From the NCBI RefSeq assembly GCF_036689865.1, contig NZ_JBAHUQ010000019.1, positions 48,083-112,082 on the forward strand: a stretch of DNA of 64,000 nucleotides, written 5' to 3'. The notes beneath the pieces are model-generated. The model was not told the origin of the DNA. It worked only from the letters and a program-made list of their open reading frames with translations, and did not search any database. Source of the stretch: Magnetococcus sp. PR-3. Its GTDB lineage: Bacteria; Pseudomonadota; Magnetococcia; Magnetococcales; Magnetococcaceae. The translations under genes were made by a program, and so were the position numbers. Position 1 is the first letter of the stretch. Each line of letters starts with the position of its first letter. Positions 8,604-18,035 of the stretch are shown piece by piece.

Positions 8604-10583
8604 ATGTACAGAGTACTTTTATGCCTGATCTGTATACTGTTGCCCTCTTTGGCCGCAGCGACCCCTTTTTCACTAAACGAGCAGATGGATGGGGTGTTAC
8701 CTCTTCAAGCTACCAGCGTGTACCACGATGTAAACAAGGCGCTCTCTCCTCAGCAGGCCTACCAATATCTTCAACAAAAACGCTTTCAACGAACCGTTAC
8801 CCCTGGTGCACTCAAAGTAGGTCCAAGCAAGGGGGCATTATGGCTGCACTTGCCCGTCCGCAACCCTCATAAACGGGCCATTCAGTGGGTGATTCACCTG
8901 CTACACCCTTTAACAGACCGGGTTATGCTCTATCAGTTCGAACAGGGCAAGCTGGTTGGTCAACACGATACCGGTGATTTAATAGCCCCTTATGATCGCC
9001 CCCTATTAAGTAGCGACCTTGCGCTAACACTTAATACCCAACCTTTTCAGCAACAAGATCTGCTCATACGGGTCAGTCATGACAAAGGCGGCATTTTAGA
9101 TATTACGACCCTGCTGTGGGACGAAAACCATTTTCAGATTTTTCAGAACAAAATCTGGCCCCTGCTCGGTTTTATGCTAGGGGGGATGCTGATTATGGTT
9201 TTTTACAACTTGGTCCTCTATATTGCCAGCCGGGAACACGCTTACGGCTGGTACACGGCTTATGTATTAGCCATATGCATCACCTTTATTTTTCATGCGG
9301 GGCTCCCCCTACTGGATTTACGCTCCTTCGCCCCCCAATTACACAACGACGCCCCTCTACTTGCGGGTCTGATCTCTTTACTTCTTGCTTCACAGTTTAG
9401 CCGCTCTTTTTTGAATACCCGAAAAGTGGCCCCTTGGATTGACCGCTGGTTATTGCTTTTAATTATTTTTGATTTTGCTTGTTTTATAGCGACCTTAATG
9501 GGTTACCGCATGATTGGGACCCGCGCTGTTCTCTACTCTTCGTTCATGTCGTTGAGCTATCCCTTTATCGGTCTTTGGATCTGGAAAAAAGGCTACTCAG
9601 AGGCCCGATTTTATATTCTTGGCTGGTTTGTCTGGTCGCTTGGGGTGGGCATCTTAATCGGCCGTTTTATGGGCTGGCTTCCCACCAACCTCATCACCTT
9701 GCATATGGTTCGCTTCGCCCACCTGACGGAGATGGTCCTGCTGGCTTTTGCCCTAGCGGACCGTATTTCCATTACCTTCAAACAAAAAAAGGTGGCGTAC
9801 GACAACTACCAAACACTTTTACTGAATAATCAGATTGAACTGGAAGAAAAGGTATCTCAGCGCACTCGATGCCTAGAAAAACAAGAACTTGCATTAACAC
9901 AAGCTAATCAAGACCTTCGTCAGTTTGCCCATATCATCTCACAGGATTTAACCGAACCCTTGCAGCGTATTGCACAAACCACAAAGGCCTTACAACATCA
10001 AACCTCCACCACGTTTAATGCCACAGAGCGTAGCTACCTGGAACGTATAAACAGTGGTGTAAACCGTATGACAGATATGGTGAGCCATGTCTTCACATTG
10101 GCCAAGCTTGATCAGCAGACGCTGAAGTTTGAAAAGGTGGATATGCATGGGGTGTTACAGCAAGCTCAAGCGAACATTCATGGATTAATTGAGTTGCGTG
10201 GCGCAACCATTCTATATGGGCATTTACCCCAGGTTAAAGGGGATGAAGCCTTGATGGTTCAGGTTCTACAAAATCTACTTTCCAACGCCATCAAATATCA
10301 GCGGCCAGATATCACCCCCCGCGTAGAGGTCCAAACGGAACAGACCGAAGCAGAGATCACCATAACCATCATCGATAATGGACTCGGTATTGCGCCTGAC
10401 CAACTTGAGCATATTTTTGGGATGTTCCAACGCAGTAAGGATGTTGATCAACAGGAGGGATCCGGCATTGGTCTTGCCTACTGCAAACGTATTATGGAGC
10501 GTCATAACGGCTCCATTTCAGTCAAGAGTCGCTTAGGCCAAGGCAGCCAGTTTATTCTCCACTTTCCCGCCCCCTCACCATAA
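8604..10583 (+). CDS. 7TMR-DISM histidine kinase B: intact ATPase domain, phospho-acceptor histidine replaced by Gln
   Basis: 660 residues from the ATG at 8604, one base after the preceding stop and behind an AGGGGG run, so translation is probably coupled. Architecture copies the upstream protein: signal peptide (1-20), 7TMR-DISMED2 sensor, seven transmembrane helices, coiled coil, HisKA, HATPase_c. Shared blocks such as LWLHLPVRNP, FYNLVLYIASREHAY and SRSFLNTRKVAPWID show the two are paralogues. The ATPase is canonical: N-box QVLQNLLSNAIKYQ (about 551-567), G1 IIDNGLGIAP, F-box IFGMFQRS, G2 EGSGIGLAYCKRI (about 616). The H-box reads FAHIISQDLTEPLQ, so Gln447 stands where the phosphorylated His should be. 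It should bind ATP but cannot autophosphorylate there, which suggests it phosphorylates its partner. Confidence 0.88.
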   Translation: MYRVLLCLICILLPSLAAATPFSLNEQMDGVLPLQATSVYHDVNKALSPQQAYQYLQQKRFQRTVTPGALKVGPSKGALWLHLPVRNPHKRAIQWVIHLLHPLTDRVMLYQFEQGKLVGQHDTGDLIAPYDRPLLSSDLALTLNTQPFQQQDLLIRVSHDKGGILDITTLLWDENHFQIFQNKIWPLLGFMLGGMLIMVFYNLVLYIASREHAYGWYTAYVLAICITFIFHAGLPLLDLRSFAPQLHNDAPLLAGLISLLLASQFSRSFLNTRKVAPWIDRWLLLLIIFDFACFIATLMGYRMIGTRAVLYSSFMSLSYPFIGLWIWKKGYSEARFYILGWFVWSLGVGILIGRFMGWLPTNLITLHMVRFAHLTEMVLLAFALADRISITFKQKKVAYDNYQTLLLNNQIELEEKVSQRTRCLEKQELALTQANQDLRQFAHIISQDLTEPLQRIAQTTKALQHQTSTTFNATERSYLERINSGVNRMTDMVSHVFTLAKLDQQTLKFEKVDMHGVLQQAQANIHGLIELRGATILYGHLPQVKGDEALMVQVLQNLLSNAIKYQRPDITPRVEVQTEQTEAEITITIIDNGLGIAPDQLEHIFGMFQRSKDVDQQEGSGIGLAYCKRIMERHNGSISVKSRLGQGSQFILHFPAPSP

Positions 10584-10725
10584 ACCCCACCGTCAAACCC
10601 ACTGAGCATGTTCAACCTATTTAACGGGTAGTTTGTGTATCCCGTTGCTCCAATAGGCTCCTGCCAAACGTAGCACTTTGAACGTGGGCTGTGCCTTTAC
10701 CTTATCCAACCTAAGCACGTACCAG

Positions 10726-10914
10726 CTAATCCGCTTCAGGGCTGACTTCCAAGATCATGGGGCACTGCTCTTCATCCACCGTCACCGTCAAAACCATTGG
10801 CCGACAGCAGACATGACAATCCTCGACAAGGGTAACCTGCCCTTCGATCTCCACATCAACAGGCACTTCAATCTCTTCCCAACAGGTGGGACACTGGACC
10901 GTCATCCATGACAT
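10726..10914 (-). CDS. CPXCG-motif cysteine-rich small protein
   Basis: 62 residues. Two Cys pairs, CPTC (8-11) and CHVC (33-36, followed by Cys37), within an acidic, strand-rich frame match the small CPXCG family (VQCPTCWEEIEVPVDV, EDCHVCCRPMVL), whose members look like zinc ribbons. The function of the family is not known to me. It is transcribed toward the end of kinase B and converges with it; about 140 bp separate them. Start choice is uncertain by three residues (M1 or M4). The 34-residue membrane peptide and its terminator lie just upstream on the same strand, so this gene probably has its own promoter. Confidence 0.82.
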   Translation of the reverse strand: MSWMTVQCPTCWEEIEVPVDVEIEGQVTLVEDCHVCCRPMVLTVTVDEEQCPMILEVSPEAD

Positions 10915-10950
10915 GATTCAACCGCCTTACCAACTGATTTTAGACATGAA

Positions 10951-10979
10951 AAAAGGGCGTGCATAGGCACGCCCTTTTT
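10951..10979 (-). terminator. rho-independent terminator of the 34-residue peptide gene
   Basis: GGGCGTGC (10955-10962), ATAG loop, GCACGCCC (10967-10974), with an A-run on one side and a T-run on the other, so it can work in both directions. It begins 25 bases after the stop of the minus-strand peptide gene at 10999. Confidence 0.85.
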
Positions 10980-10998
10980 ACTCACTACACCCTGAACC

Positions 10999-11103
10999 TT
11001 ACTTATCTGAACGGGTGAAGATGTAAACAAACAGGCCGATGGTGACCAGAACGACCCCAGCCACACTGGCCAGTACAATAATCGATCCAGGAGAAAGATT
11101 CAT
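10999..11103 (-). CDS. 34-residue single-pass membrane peptide
   Basis: An ATG at 11103 with a strong GAGGAG nine bases upstream opens a 34-codon frame ending TAA: start MNLSPGSIIVLASVAGVV, hydrophobic to about residue 29, then a short charged end TRSDK. The hydrophobic span (7-29) is long enough for one transmembrane helix with the C-terminus probably inside. A textbook terminator follows. A good Shine-Dalgarno site, clean composition and a dedicated terminator argue that this is a real small gene. It resembles in size and shape the small accessory subunits of oxidases and other membrane complexes (CcoQ, CydX-type), but I see no specific signature, so no function is assigned. Confidence 0.65.
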   Translation of the reverse strand: MNLSPGSIIVLASVAGVVLVTIGLFVYIFTRSDK

Positions 11104-11375
11104 GCGCAGCACTCCTCAAAACAGGTTCAGGTCTCAACATTCCTAATAATGCCACCCATTTTAAGCATTCAGCCCCCAAAGGCAAGGAGATTGCACACAA
11201 GAATTTGGGTTTATAAAACAATCCATCGTTTACAAAGCCTCCGCCTCTCTTTTGCACCTTAACCACGCCATCGGTGTAACGGGGTTACCAGCAGGGTACA
11301 TGCGCAAATCACCATACATGGCATACCACCTACTGCTGTGCCATAATAGTAGAAGGTAACGTGTGAGCGTTGCCT

Positions 11376-11742
<367 letters not shown>

Positions 11743-11816
11743 CCTTTAATTGATTTCACACCGTATACTCTATTTACTAAACACTTGCCTGCTTTAACCC
11801 AGGCACACCGTTTGCC

Positions 11817-12770
11817 ATGGATGGCTGCATGTCTTTTCAACACACCACAGTGCTACTGCATGAAACCGTCGAGGCCCTGGCGCCTGTTGATGGTGGCTGC
11901 TATTTGGATGGCACCTTTGGTGGCGGTGGCCACACCCGCCTTCTATTGCAACAGAGCCAACCAACAGGCCGGGTTATTGCCCTTGATCGAGACCCTGATG
12001 CCATCAACAATGGTCAAACCTTGGTAGATGAGATGGCAGGCCGTCTTACACTGGTTAAATCTCCTTTTGCCCAGGTTCATGAGGTTCTAGACCAGCTTGA
12101 GGTTGAACAACTGGACGGTGCTATGTTGGATTTGGGCGTTTCATCCCACCAACTGGACCAAGCCGAACGCGGTTTTTCATTTGCCAAAGCAGGTCCCCTG
12201 GACATGCGTATGGATGGTGATTCAGACGGGCCAACCGCTGCTGATCTTCTCAATACCTTGGATGCTGAAGCATTAGCGGATATCTTCTACCATTATGGGG
12301 AAGAGCGTCATTCACGCCGTATTGCCCGTATGGTGGTCAAAGTTCGCCAGGAGCAGCCCTTTAAAACCACCTTGGATCTGGCAGAACGCATAGCCCGCAT
12401 GACACCCGGTTACAGCCGCATTCATCCGGCAACCCGCGTTTTTCAGGGCCTGCGTATTGCTGTGAATGAAGAGCTCAAACAGCTGGAACAGGCCCTAAAG
12501 GATTTAATTACACGGGTCAAACCTGGTGGACGTTTGGCTGTGATCAGTTTTCATTCTTTAGAGGACCGCATTGTTAAGCGGCTCTTTAAGGATGGCGCCA
12601 AACCGCCAGAAGATCCTGTTTTACGTGGTTTACCCATTGCTGAGGCACATCGCCCTAAGGCAACACTGAAACTGATTAATAATAAACCGATGCTGCCGTC
12701 TGACGCGGAAATTGAACAGAACGCTCGTGCCCGCAGTGCCAAGTTGCGTGTGGCACAAAAACGCGCTTAA
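11817..12770 (+). CDS. rsmH: 16S rRNA (cytosine-1402-N4)-methyltransferase
   Basis: 317 residues; RsmH (MraW) proteins are about 310. It methylates N4 of C1402 in the 16S rRNA decoding centre using S-adenosylmethionine. The N-terminal HTTVLLHETVEAL, the SAM-binding loop YLDGTFGGGGHT, and the segments LDLGVSSHQLDQAERGFSF and ISFHSLEDRIVKR are family signatures. The start is either 11817 or the ATG at 11829 (MSFQHTTVLL); neither has a strong ribosome-binding site. It is the first protein gene of the dcw cluster and is followed 30 bp later by ftsL. The gene that usually precedes it, mraZ, is absent from this position. Confidence 0.96.
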   Translation: MDGCMSFQHTTVLLHETVEALAPVDGGCYLDGTFGGGGHTRLLLQQSQPTGRVIALDRDPDAINNGQTLVDEMAGRLTLVKSPFAQVHEVLDQLEVEQLDGAMLDLGVSSHQLDQAERGFSFAKAGPLDMRMDGDSDGPTAADLLNTLDAEALADIFYHYGEERHSRRIARMVVKVRQEQPFKTTLDLAERIARMTPGYSRIHPATRVFQGLRIAVNEELKQLEQALKDLITRVKPGGRLAVISFHSLEDRIVKRLFKDGAKPPEDPVLRGLPIAEAHRPKATLKLINNKPMLPSDAEIEQNARARSAKLRVAQKRA

Positions 12771-12800
12771 CCCCGACAATCGCTTACGGAGCTGCGATTG

Positions 12801-13073
12801 ATGAAAATCACTGGTTGGATTCTCAATACGGTTTTGGCGATGGTTTTAATCATCTCCGGCGTCGCGATCGTCTCCTCCCGCAACGGCATGCAGTCGGTGC
12901 ACCGGGAGCTACGAACAGCGGAAAAAAACTATCTGCATCTGCTTGATGAAGAGAATGCCCTGCAGATGGAGTGGGTATACCGCAATAACCTGAACGATGT
13001 GGAACGGGACGCCCGTGAGAAGCTGAACATGCGCCCCCCCCGCCCCGATCAATGGCGAGTGATCAAGCCATGA
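12801..13073 (+). CDS. ftsL: cell division protein FtsL
   Basis: 90 residues. A short cytoplasmic N-terminus, one transmembrane helix (about 5-25, ILNTVLAMVLIISGVAIV) and a periplasmic coiled-coil region (about 33-70) match bitopic FtsL, which with FtsB and FtsQ activates FtsWI septal synthesis. Sequence identity in this family is low; the assignment rests on topology, the C-terminal coiled coil, and position between rsmH and ftsI. The start is the ATG at 12801 behind CGGAG; the TTG just before it is less likely. Its stop TGA overlaps the ATG of ftsI (ATGA), so the two are translationally coupled. Confidence 0.85.
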   Translation: MKITGWILNTVLAMVLIISGVAIVSSRNGMQSVHRELRTAEKNYLHLLDEENALQMEWVYRNNLNDVERDAREKLNMRPPRPDQWRVIKP

Positions 13074-15118
13074 ACCGAAGCCCTAAAAACACCAATCGCC
13101 GCCGCACGGGCCAAAAAGGTCTCTTGGGATTTCTCTCTGCCAATAATAAACAGGCTGAGGGAGAGAACAGCGCCCGCACAGGGATGTCTTGGAAAGGCCA
13201 GGGACGCGGCAGTGAATTGCTACTCAGCTTGCCTAAAAATCGCCTAGATCTAATCATTGGCCTTTTTTTACTGGCCTTTGTCATCTTGGCTGTTCGTGCG
13301 GTAGACCTGTTCATCCTGCAAGGTCCAGAGCTGCGTGCCATGGCCGAACAGCAGCACGAAAGGCGTATTCCGGTACCCGCCAACCGTGGGTTAATTTTAG
13401 ACCGCCATGGGCGAACATTGGGCATCAGCCTGCCCATGAAGACCCTATCTGTGGATGCCAGCCGTATACAGGATGTTGACCACCTGGCCAACATGCTGCA
13501 CCAGCACCTGGGCATGTCTAAAGAGAAGTTGACCAAAAAATTACGCAAAGCCAAACCTGGCACCTTCCCTGTCATCAAACGACAGATCCCCCCTAAAGAG
13601 GCCCTCAAAATCAGCAAAATGGATTTGGATGAGGTCTTTTTCCTGCCGGAATCCAAACGGGTTTACCCCATGGGTGAGGTCACGGCACACGTCGTGGGTT
13701 ACACCAATTTTGAGGGAAAAGGCAAAGAGGGCATGGAGGGAGCCTTTGACGATCACCTTAAAGGCAAGGCTGGCACCCGCCTGATTGTCCGTGATCGTCT
13801 AGGCCGTGTTATGCCTGGAGGCACCTCACTAGAGAGAGCCAAGCCCGGGACAGATTTGGTGCTGACCATTGATGCCAACATTCAGTATATCGCCTACCGC
13901 GCACTGTTAAAATCGGTACGCAGCACCAACGCCAAAGCCGGCACAGTGGTGGTGATGAACCCCAACAATGGGGAAATTCTGGCTCTGGTCAACCAGCCCA
14001 GCTATAACCCCAACAATTTACGCCACAGCCAAGATCACCAACGCCGTAACCGGGCGATTATGGATACGTATGAACCGGGTTCAACGTTTAAAATCTTTAC
14101 GGTTGCTGCGGCGCTGGATAAAAACATCATCACCCCAGACCGTTTGATTAATGCCGAGAATGGTCGTTTTCGGGTGGCCGACCGTACCGTACGGGACTTT
14201 AAGCGCCATAAAATTTTAACCGTGGCTCAAGTCCTACAAAAAAGCTCAAACATTGGTGCGGCTAAAATTGGTCTAATGACAGGACTGGAAGCTCAAGAAG
14301 CCTATCTACAACGGTTTGGCTTTGGCTCAGGGACCGGCGTGGAACTCCCCTATGAAGCACGAGGGCGCATTCCCGACGTCAGTCAGTATCGCAAGGTGGG
14401 TCTTGCCAGCCGTTCATACGGGTATGGCATTACGGCCACCCCCCTACAGCTGGCAACGGCAGCCGCTTCTGTGGTCAATGGTGGCTTGCTCTACCCCCCT
14501 CGTTTGGTGGCACGTCAGGTGGTTAAAGGGCATCCACTACTGGCCGAACCCTCCAAGCCAGAGCGGGTGATCAACGCGTCGACCTCCAAAATGATGCGTA
14601 CCATCCTCAAAGGGGTTGTCGACCCCAACGGCACCGCCCCCAAAGCAGCGGTTGAGGGCTACACAGTGGCAGGTAAAACAGGCACCGCCCGTAAGGCAGG
14701 CCCTAAAAACCAAGGGTATGACCGCCGCTACTTCTCCTCATTTGTGGGCTTTGTTCCTGCTCAAACCCCCCAGTTGGTTATCTATGTGAGTATTGATGAG
14801 CCTCAGGGCAAGCGCTACTACGGTGGCCAGGTTGCAGCTCCCGTCTTTCAAGAGATTGCAGAAGAGGTTCTACCCTTGTTAGCCGTACTGCCCGAAGCCG
14901 ACAAAGAACGCAAAAAGATGAAACTACCGCCCATTGATGGGTATGTTTTCAAACCCGGTCGTGACACCAAAGATCCCAGTGACGTGAAGAACACCAGCTT
15001 AGCCAATGCGCTGCAGGTCTTTACACGTAAGGAGACCATTCCACTGGTCTCAGGATCCGGCAAGGTTCAACTGGTGGAAGAGGTGGAGCAGGGGCAAATT
15101 CGCCTCAAGCTGCAATAA
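13070..15118 (+). CDS. ftsI: peptidoglycan D,D-transpeptidase FtsI (class B PBP3)
   Basis: 682 residues from the ATG at 13070 that overlaps the ftsL stop. A basic N-terminal tail is followed by one membrane anchor (about 62-85, IIGLFLLAFVILAVRAVDL), the PBP dimerisation domain, and the transpeptidase domain. Catalytic motifs are complete: SxxK in EPGSTFKIF, SxN in QKSSNIGAAK, KTG in VAGKTGTARK. The protein cross-links septal peptidoglycan with FtsW. The N-terminal cytoplasmic tail and a C-terminal extension past the transpeptidase domain (about 605-682) make it longer than E. coli FtsI (588 residues). I see no clear PASTA domain in the extension. It is followed by murE after 4 bp. Confidence 0.95.
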   Translation: MNRSPKNTNRRRTGQKGLLGFLSANNKQAEGENSARTGMSWKGQGRGSELLLSLPKNRLDLIIGLFLLAFVILAVRAVDLFILQGPELRAMAEQQHERRIPVPANRGLILDRHGRTLGISLPMKTLSVDASRIQDVDHLANMLHQHLGMSKEKLTKKLRKAKPGTFPVIKRQIPPKEALKISKMDLDEVFFLPESKRVYPMGEVTAHVVGYTNFEGKGKEGMEGAFDDHLKGKAGTRLIVRDRLGRVMPGGTSLERAKPGTDLVLTIDANIQYIAYRALLKSVRSTNAKAGTVVVMNPNNGEILALVNQPSYNPNNLRHSQDHQRRNRAIMDTYEPGSTFKIFTVAAALDKNIITPDRLINAENGRFRVADRTVRDFKRHKILTVAQVLQKSSNIGAAKIGLMTGLEAQEAYLQRFGFGSGTGVELPYEARGRIPDVSQYRKVGLASRSYGYGITATPLQLATAAASVVNGGLLYPPRLVARQVVKGHPLLAEPSKPERVINASTSKMMRTILKGVVDPNGTAPKAAVEGYTVAGKTGTARKAGPKNQGYDRRYFSSFVGFVPAQTPQLVIYVSIDEPQGKRYYGGQVAAPVFQEIAEEVLPLLAVLPEADKERKKMKLPPIDGYVFKPGRDTKDPSDVKNTSLANALQVFTRKETIPLVSGSGKVQLVEEVEQGQIRLKLQ

Positions 15119-15122
15119 ATAT

Positions 15123-16610
15123 ATGACCCATACTTTGGCAAGCCTCACCTCGGAAATTGAGCAACTCAACATGACAGGGGAGGCACAAACCTCCATTGTT
15201 CAGTTGAGCAATGACTCCCGTACCTGCGAACCCGGCACCCTGTTTGCCGCTATAACAGGCAGTCAGGCGGATGGACGGAACTATATTGATCAAGCCCTGG
15301 AGTTAGGTGCTTCAGCCATTTTACATGATGGCACCACCAACCTCTCTCCTGACATCCCTCAACTGATCCATCCAGACCCCAGACGCATTTTGGCCTATCT
15401 AGCATCGGCCTTTTATGGGTACCCCCAAAAAAAGCTTAAAGCCATTGCCATAACCGGCACCAATGGCAAAAGCACGGTCGCAGCCATGTGTACCACCATT
15501 TTACGTCACAGTGGCGCTAAAGTAGGGCTGGTGAACACCATTGGTATTGATATTAATGGCCAGATGCAACCAACCACCCACACCACACCAGATGCCATTA
15601 CGCTCTACAGCCTTTTGGCTGAAATGGTCTCACAGGGGTGTGAATGGCTGGTCATGGAGGCTTCATCTCACGCCCTTGATCAACATCGTCTGGCTGGCAT
15701 TGAGCCTGAGGTTGCGCTCTTTACCAACCTCAGTCGAGACCACCTGGACTACCATGGTGATATGGGCGCCTATTTTCAGGCCAAGGCCAAGCTGTTCCGT
15801 GAACACCACCCCAAACTGGCTCTACTACCCGCTTCTGACGCACACGCGCAGGCACTCAATGCCATCTGTCGGGAGCAAGGGGTCGCGGTACAAAATTATG
15901 GTCGGGTTGCCCGCCAAGGTGTGTATGCCAAACAGATTCAAGCGGCCATTAATGGCACCAAGTTTATTATTCAGCAGAAAAACAACGCTGCACCAGTCGA
16001 CCTAAAAATCCCTGGCCGCTTTAATCTCGACAACGCATTGGCCGCCGCTGCGGCCTGTCTGGGCATCGGTTTAAACCTGGAAACTGTTGCTGAAGGATTA
16101 AACCGCTTCCAGTCTGTAACAGGCCGGGTAGAGCATATTCAAGAAGGGCAGGCCTTTTCGGTTCTTGTCGACTTTGCCCATACACCCGACGCGCTGGACC
16201 GTTTACTTTCCAGCCTTCGCCCCCTGACCCGTGGCAAACTATGGGTTGTGTTTGGTTGCGGTGGTGATAAGGATCAGGGAAAACGCCCACATATGGGGGA
16301 GTGCGCAGGGCGCCTTTCACACTTTCCCATTGTGACGGACGACAACCCACGCAGTGAAGATCCTGCCGAGATCCGTCGTCAAATTATGCGGGGCTGCCGA
16401 AACCGCAATGTACAAGAGATGGAAGATCGCGGCGATGCCATCACATACGCCATCGTCAACGCTCAAGATGGCGATACCGTTGTCATTGCAGGAAAAGGGC
16501 ATGAACAGACCCAAGTAGGCCCCAATGGTGCAAGCCCCTTTAATGATTCACAGATGGCCCGTCAGGCGCTTAAAGGTCGCGCCGCTATGCGTCAGGAGCA
16601 TAGCCATTGA
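15123..16610 (+). CDS. murE: UDP-MurNAc-L-Ala-D-Glu:meso-diaminopimelate ligase
   Basis: 495 residues from the ATG at 15123; the open frame extends upstream into ftsI but that part is only overlap. The N-terminal domain begins LSNDSRTCEPGTLFAA, the ATP-binding P-loop is AITGTNGKSTVAAMC, and the C-terminal domain has FGCGGDKDQGKRP. DNPRSEDPAE contains the DNPR motif that selects meso-diaminopimelate over lysine, so the cell wall is of the usual Gram-negative A1gamma type. It adds the third residue of the stem peptide in the cytoplasm. Its TGA overlaps the TTG start of murF. Confidence 0.97.
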   Translation: MTHTLASLTSEIEQLNMTGEAQTSIVQLSNDSRTCEPGTLFAAITGSQADGRNYIDQALELGASAILHDGTTNLSPDIPQLIHPDPRRILAYLASAFYGYPQKKLKAIAITGTNGKSTVAAMCTTILRHSGAKVGLVNTIGIDINGQMQPTTHTTPDAITLYSLLAEMVSQGCEWLVMEASSHALDQHRLAGIEPEVALFTNLSRDHLDYHGDMGAYFQAKAKLFREHHPKLALLPASDAHAQALNAICREQGVAVQNYGRVARQGVYAKQIQAAINGTKFIIQQKNNAAPVDLKIPGRFNLDNALAAAAACLGIGLNLETVAEGLNRFQSVTGRVEHIQEGQAFSVLVDFAHTPDALDRLLSSLRPLTRGKLWVVFGCGGDKDQGKRPHMGECAGRLSHFPIVTDDNPRSEDPAEIRRQIMRGCRNRNVQEMEDRGDAITYAIVNAQDGDTVVIAGKGHEQTQVGPNGASPFNDSQMARQALKGRAAMRQEHSH

Positions 16611-18001
16611 TCACAACGGCTCTGCTGGAAGGTACGTTACAAGCCAGACGTCTGGATGCCACCGATGGCGCCCTTCCGGTGGGATTTCACAGCCTGTCTA
16701 GTGATACCCGAACCCTCCAATCTGGCGCTCTATTTGTGGCGCTCTCAGGGCCTAATTTTAATGCAAACCTCTTTTTAAATCAGGCTGTTTCTGCGGGAGC
16801 TTCGGGGATTATCTGCAGTCAACTACCAGAACACCCTCTACCGATCCCAGCCTGGGAAGTCCCAGATACCCTGACGGCCATGACACAGCTGGCCAAAGCT
16901 TGGCGGCAACAACTGAACGCCCATACAGTAGGCATAACCGGCTCATCGGGGAAAACCACCGTCAAAGAGATGCTGGGGCTCATTCTTAGCCACCGTTATC
17001 GGACCGGCATCACCCGCGGCAACTTAAACAACCACATTGGCGTGCCGTTAACCCTGCTCAACACCGCCCAGGATCGCACCCACCTTGTGATTGAGATGGG
17101 AATGAGTGCCGCCGATGAGATCACCCACTTAGCCCAAATCGCTCAGCCGCAGGTTGGTATCGTCACCAACATTATGCCTGCGCATGTGGAAGGGTTTGGA
17201 GATGGAACACTACAGAGCGCACTGGTTGCCATTGCCCACGCCAAAGGGGAGCTGATCGAAGCGCTGCCAAATCATGGCACGGCCATTCTCCCCATCGGGG
17301 ATGAGCATTTTTCCACGCTACGCTCCAAAGCTTCCTGCACGATCTTGACCTTTGGCATCGACAACAGCGGTGCCGATATCACCTTTACGCCCCCGACACT
17401 GCGTGATACTGGCATGCAGAGCCTGATCACACTGCCCAACCGGCAACAGTTTGAGGTTACCCTGCCCGGCTTTGGCGCCTACCTTTGGCAAAATGCCGTA
17501 GCAGCCTGCGCTGCAGCCTATGCCTCTGGCGTTGAAATGGCCGATATGGCTGCAGGCCTTAACGGTTTTAAACTGCAATCAGGCCGCGGTAATGTGCTTA
17601 AAGGCAGGCATGGCTGTCGTATTCTTAACGACACCTACAACGCCAATGCTGGGGCCGTTAAAGCAGCCATTGAAGCTCTGGCCCAAATGGCACCAAAAGA
17701 TCATCGCCTTGCGGTACTGGGCGATATGCTAGAGCTGGGACAGAGCACCGAACAACTCCATGCGGGTTTGGCTGAAGATTTGGTGGCCCATGATGTTCAG
17801 CGGGTTTTTTTGGCTGGCCCCCAGATGCACGCTCTAAAGCAAGAGTTGGAAAAAGCACCAGGGATACGCGTTTTTCACAACACCGACCCTGTGGCATTGG
17901 CCGATGATCTGGCACAATGTGTGGGCGAAGGGGATGCGGTGCTGATCAAAGGTTCCCGCGGTATGCGCATGGAGCGCGTAGTTGACACCCTAAAATCTTA
18001 A
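16607..18001 (+). CDS. murF: UDP-MurNAc-tripeptide:D-Ala-D-Ala ligase
   Basis: 464 residues. The start is a TTG at 16607 that overlaps the murE stop (TTGA); no upstream alternative fits. Mur ligase architecture: an N-terminal substrate domain (VGFHSLSSDTRTLQSGALF), the P-loop VGITGSSGKTTVKEM, the NNHIGVPLTLL motif typical of MurF, and a C-terminal domain with NDTYNANAGAVKAA and LGDMLELG. It attaches the D-Ala-D-Ala dipeptide made by Ddl, which is encoded further down the same cluster. Coupled translation with murE should keep the two enzymes in balance. Confidence 0.96.
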   Translation: MITTALLEGTLQARRLDATDGALPVGFHSLSSDTRTLQSGALFVALSGPNFNANLFLNQAVSAGASGIICSQLPEHPLPIPAWEVPDTLTAMTQLAKAWRQQLNAHTVGITGSSGKTTVKEMLGLILSHRYRTGITRGNLNNHIGVPLTLLNTAQDRTHLVIEMGMSAADEITHLAQIAQPQVGIVTNIMPAHVEGFGDGTLQSALVAIAHAKGELIEALPNHGTAILPIGDEHFSTLRSKASCTILTFGIDNSGADITFTPPTLRDTGMQSLITLPNRQQFEVTLPGFGAYLWQNAVAACAAAYASGVEMADMAAGLNGFKLQSGRGNVLKGRHGCRILNDTYNANAGAVKAAIEALAQMAPKDHRLAVLGDMLELGQSTEQLHAGLAEDLVAHDVQRVFLAGPQMHALKQELEKAPGIRVFHNTDPVALADDLAQCVGEGDAVLIKGSRGMRMERVVDTLKS

Positions 18002-18035
18002 TAGATACCTTTGAATAGAACAGGTTGGCTAAAGC

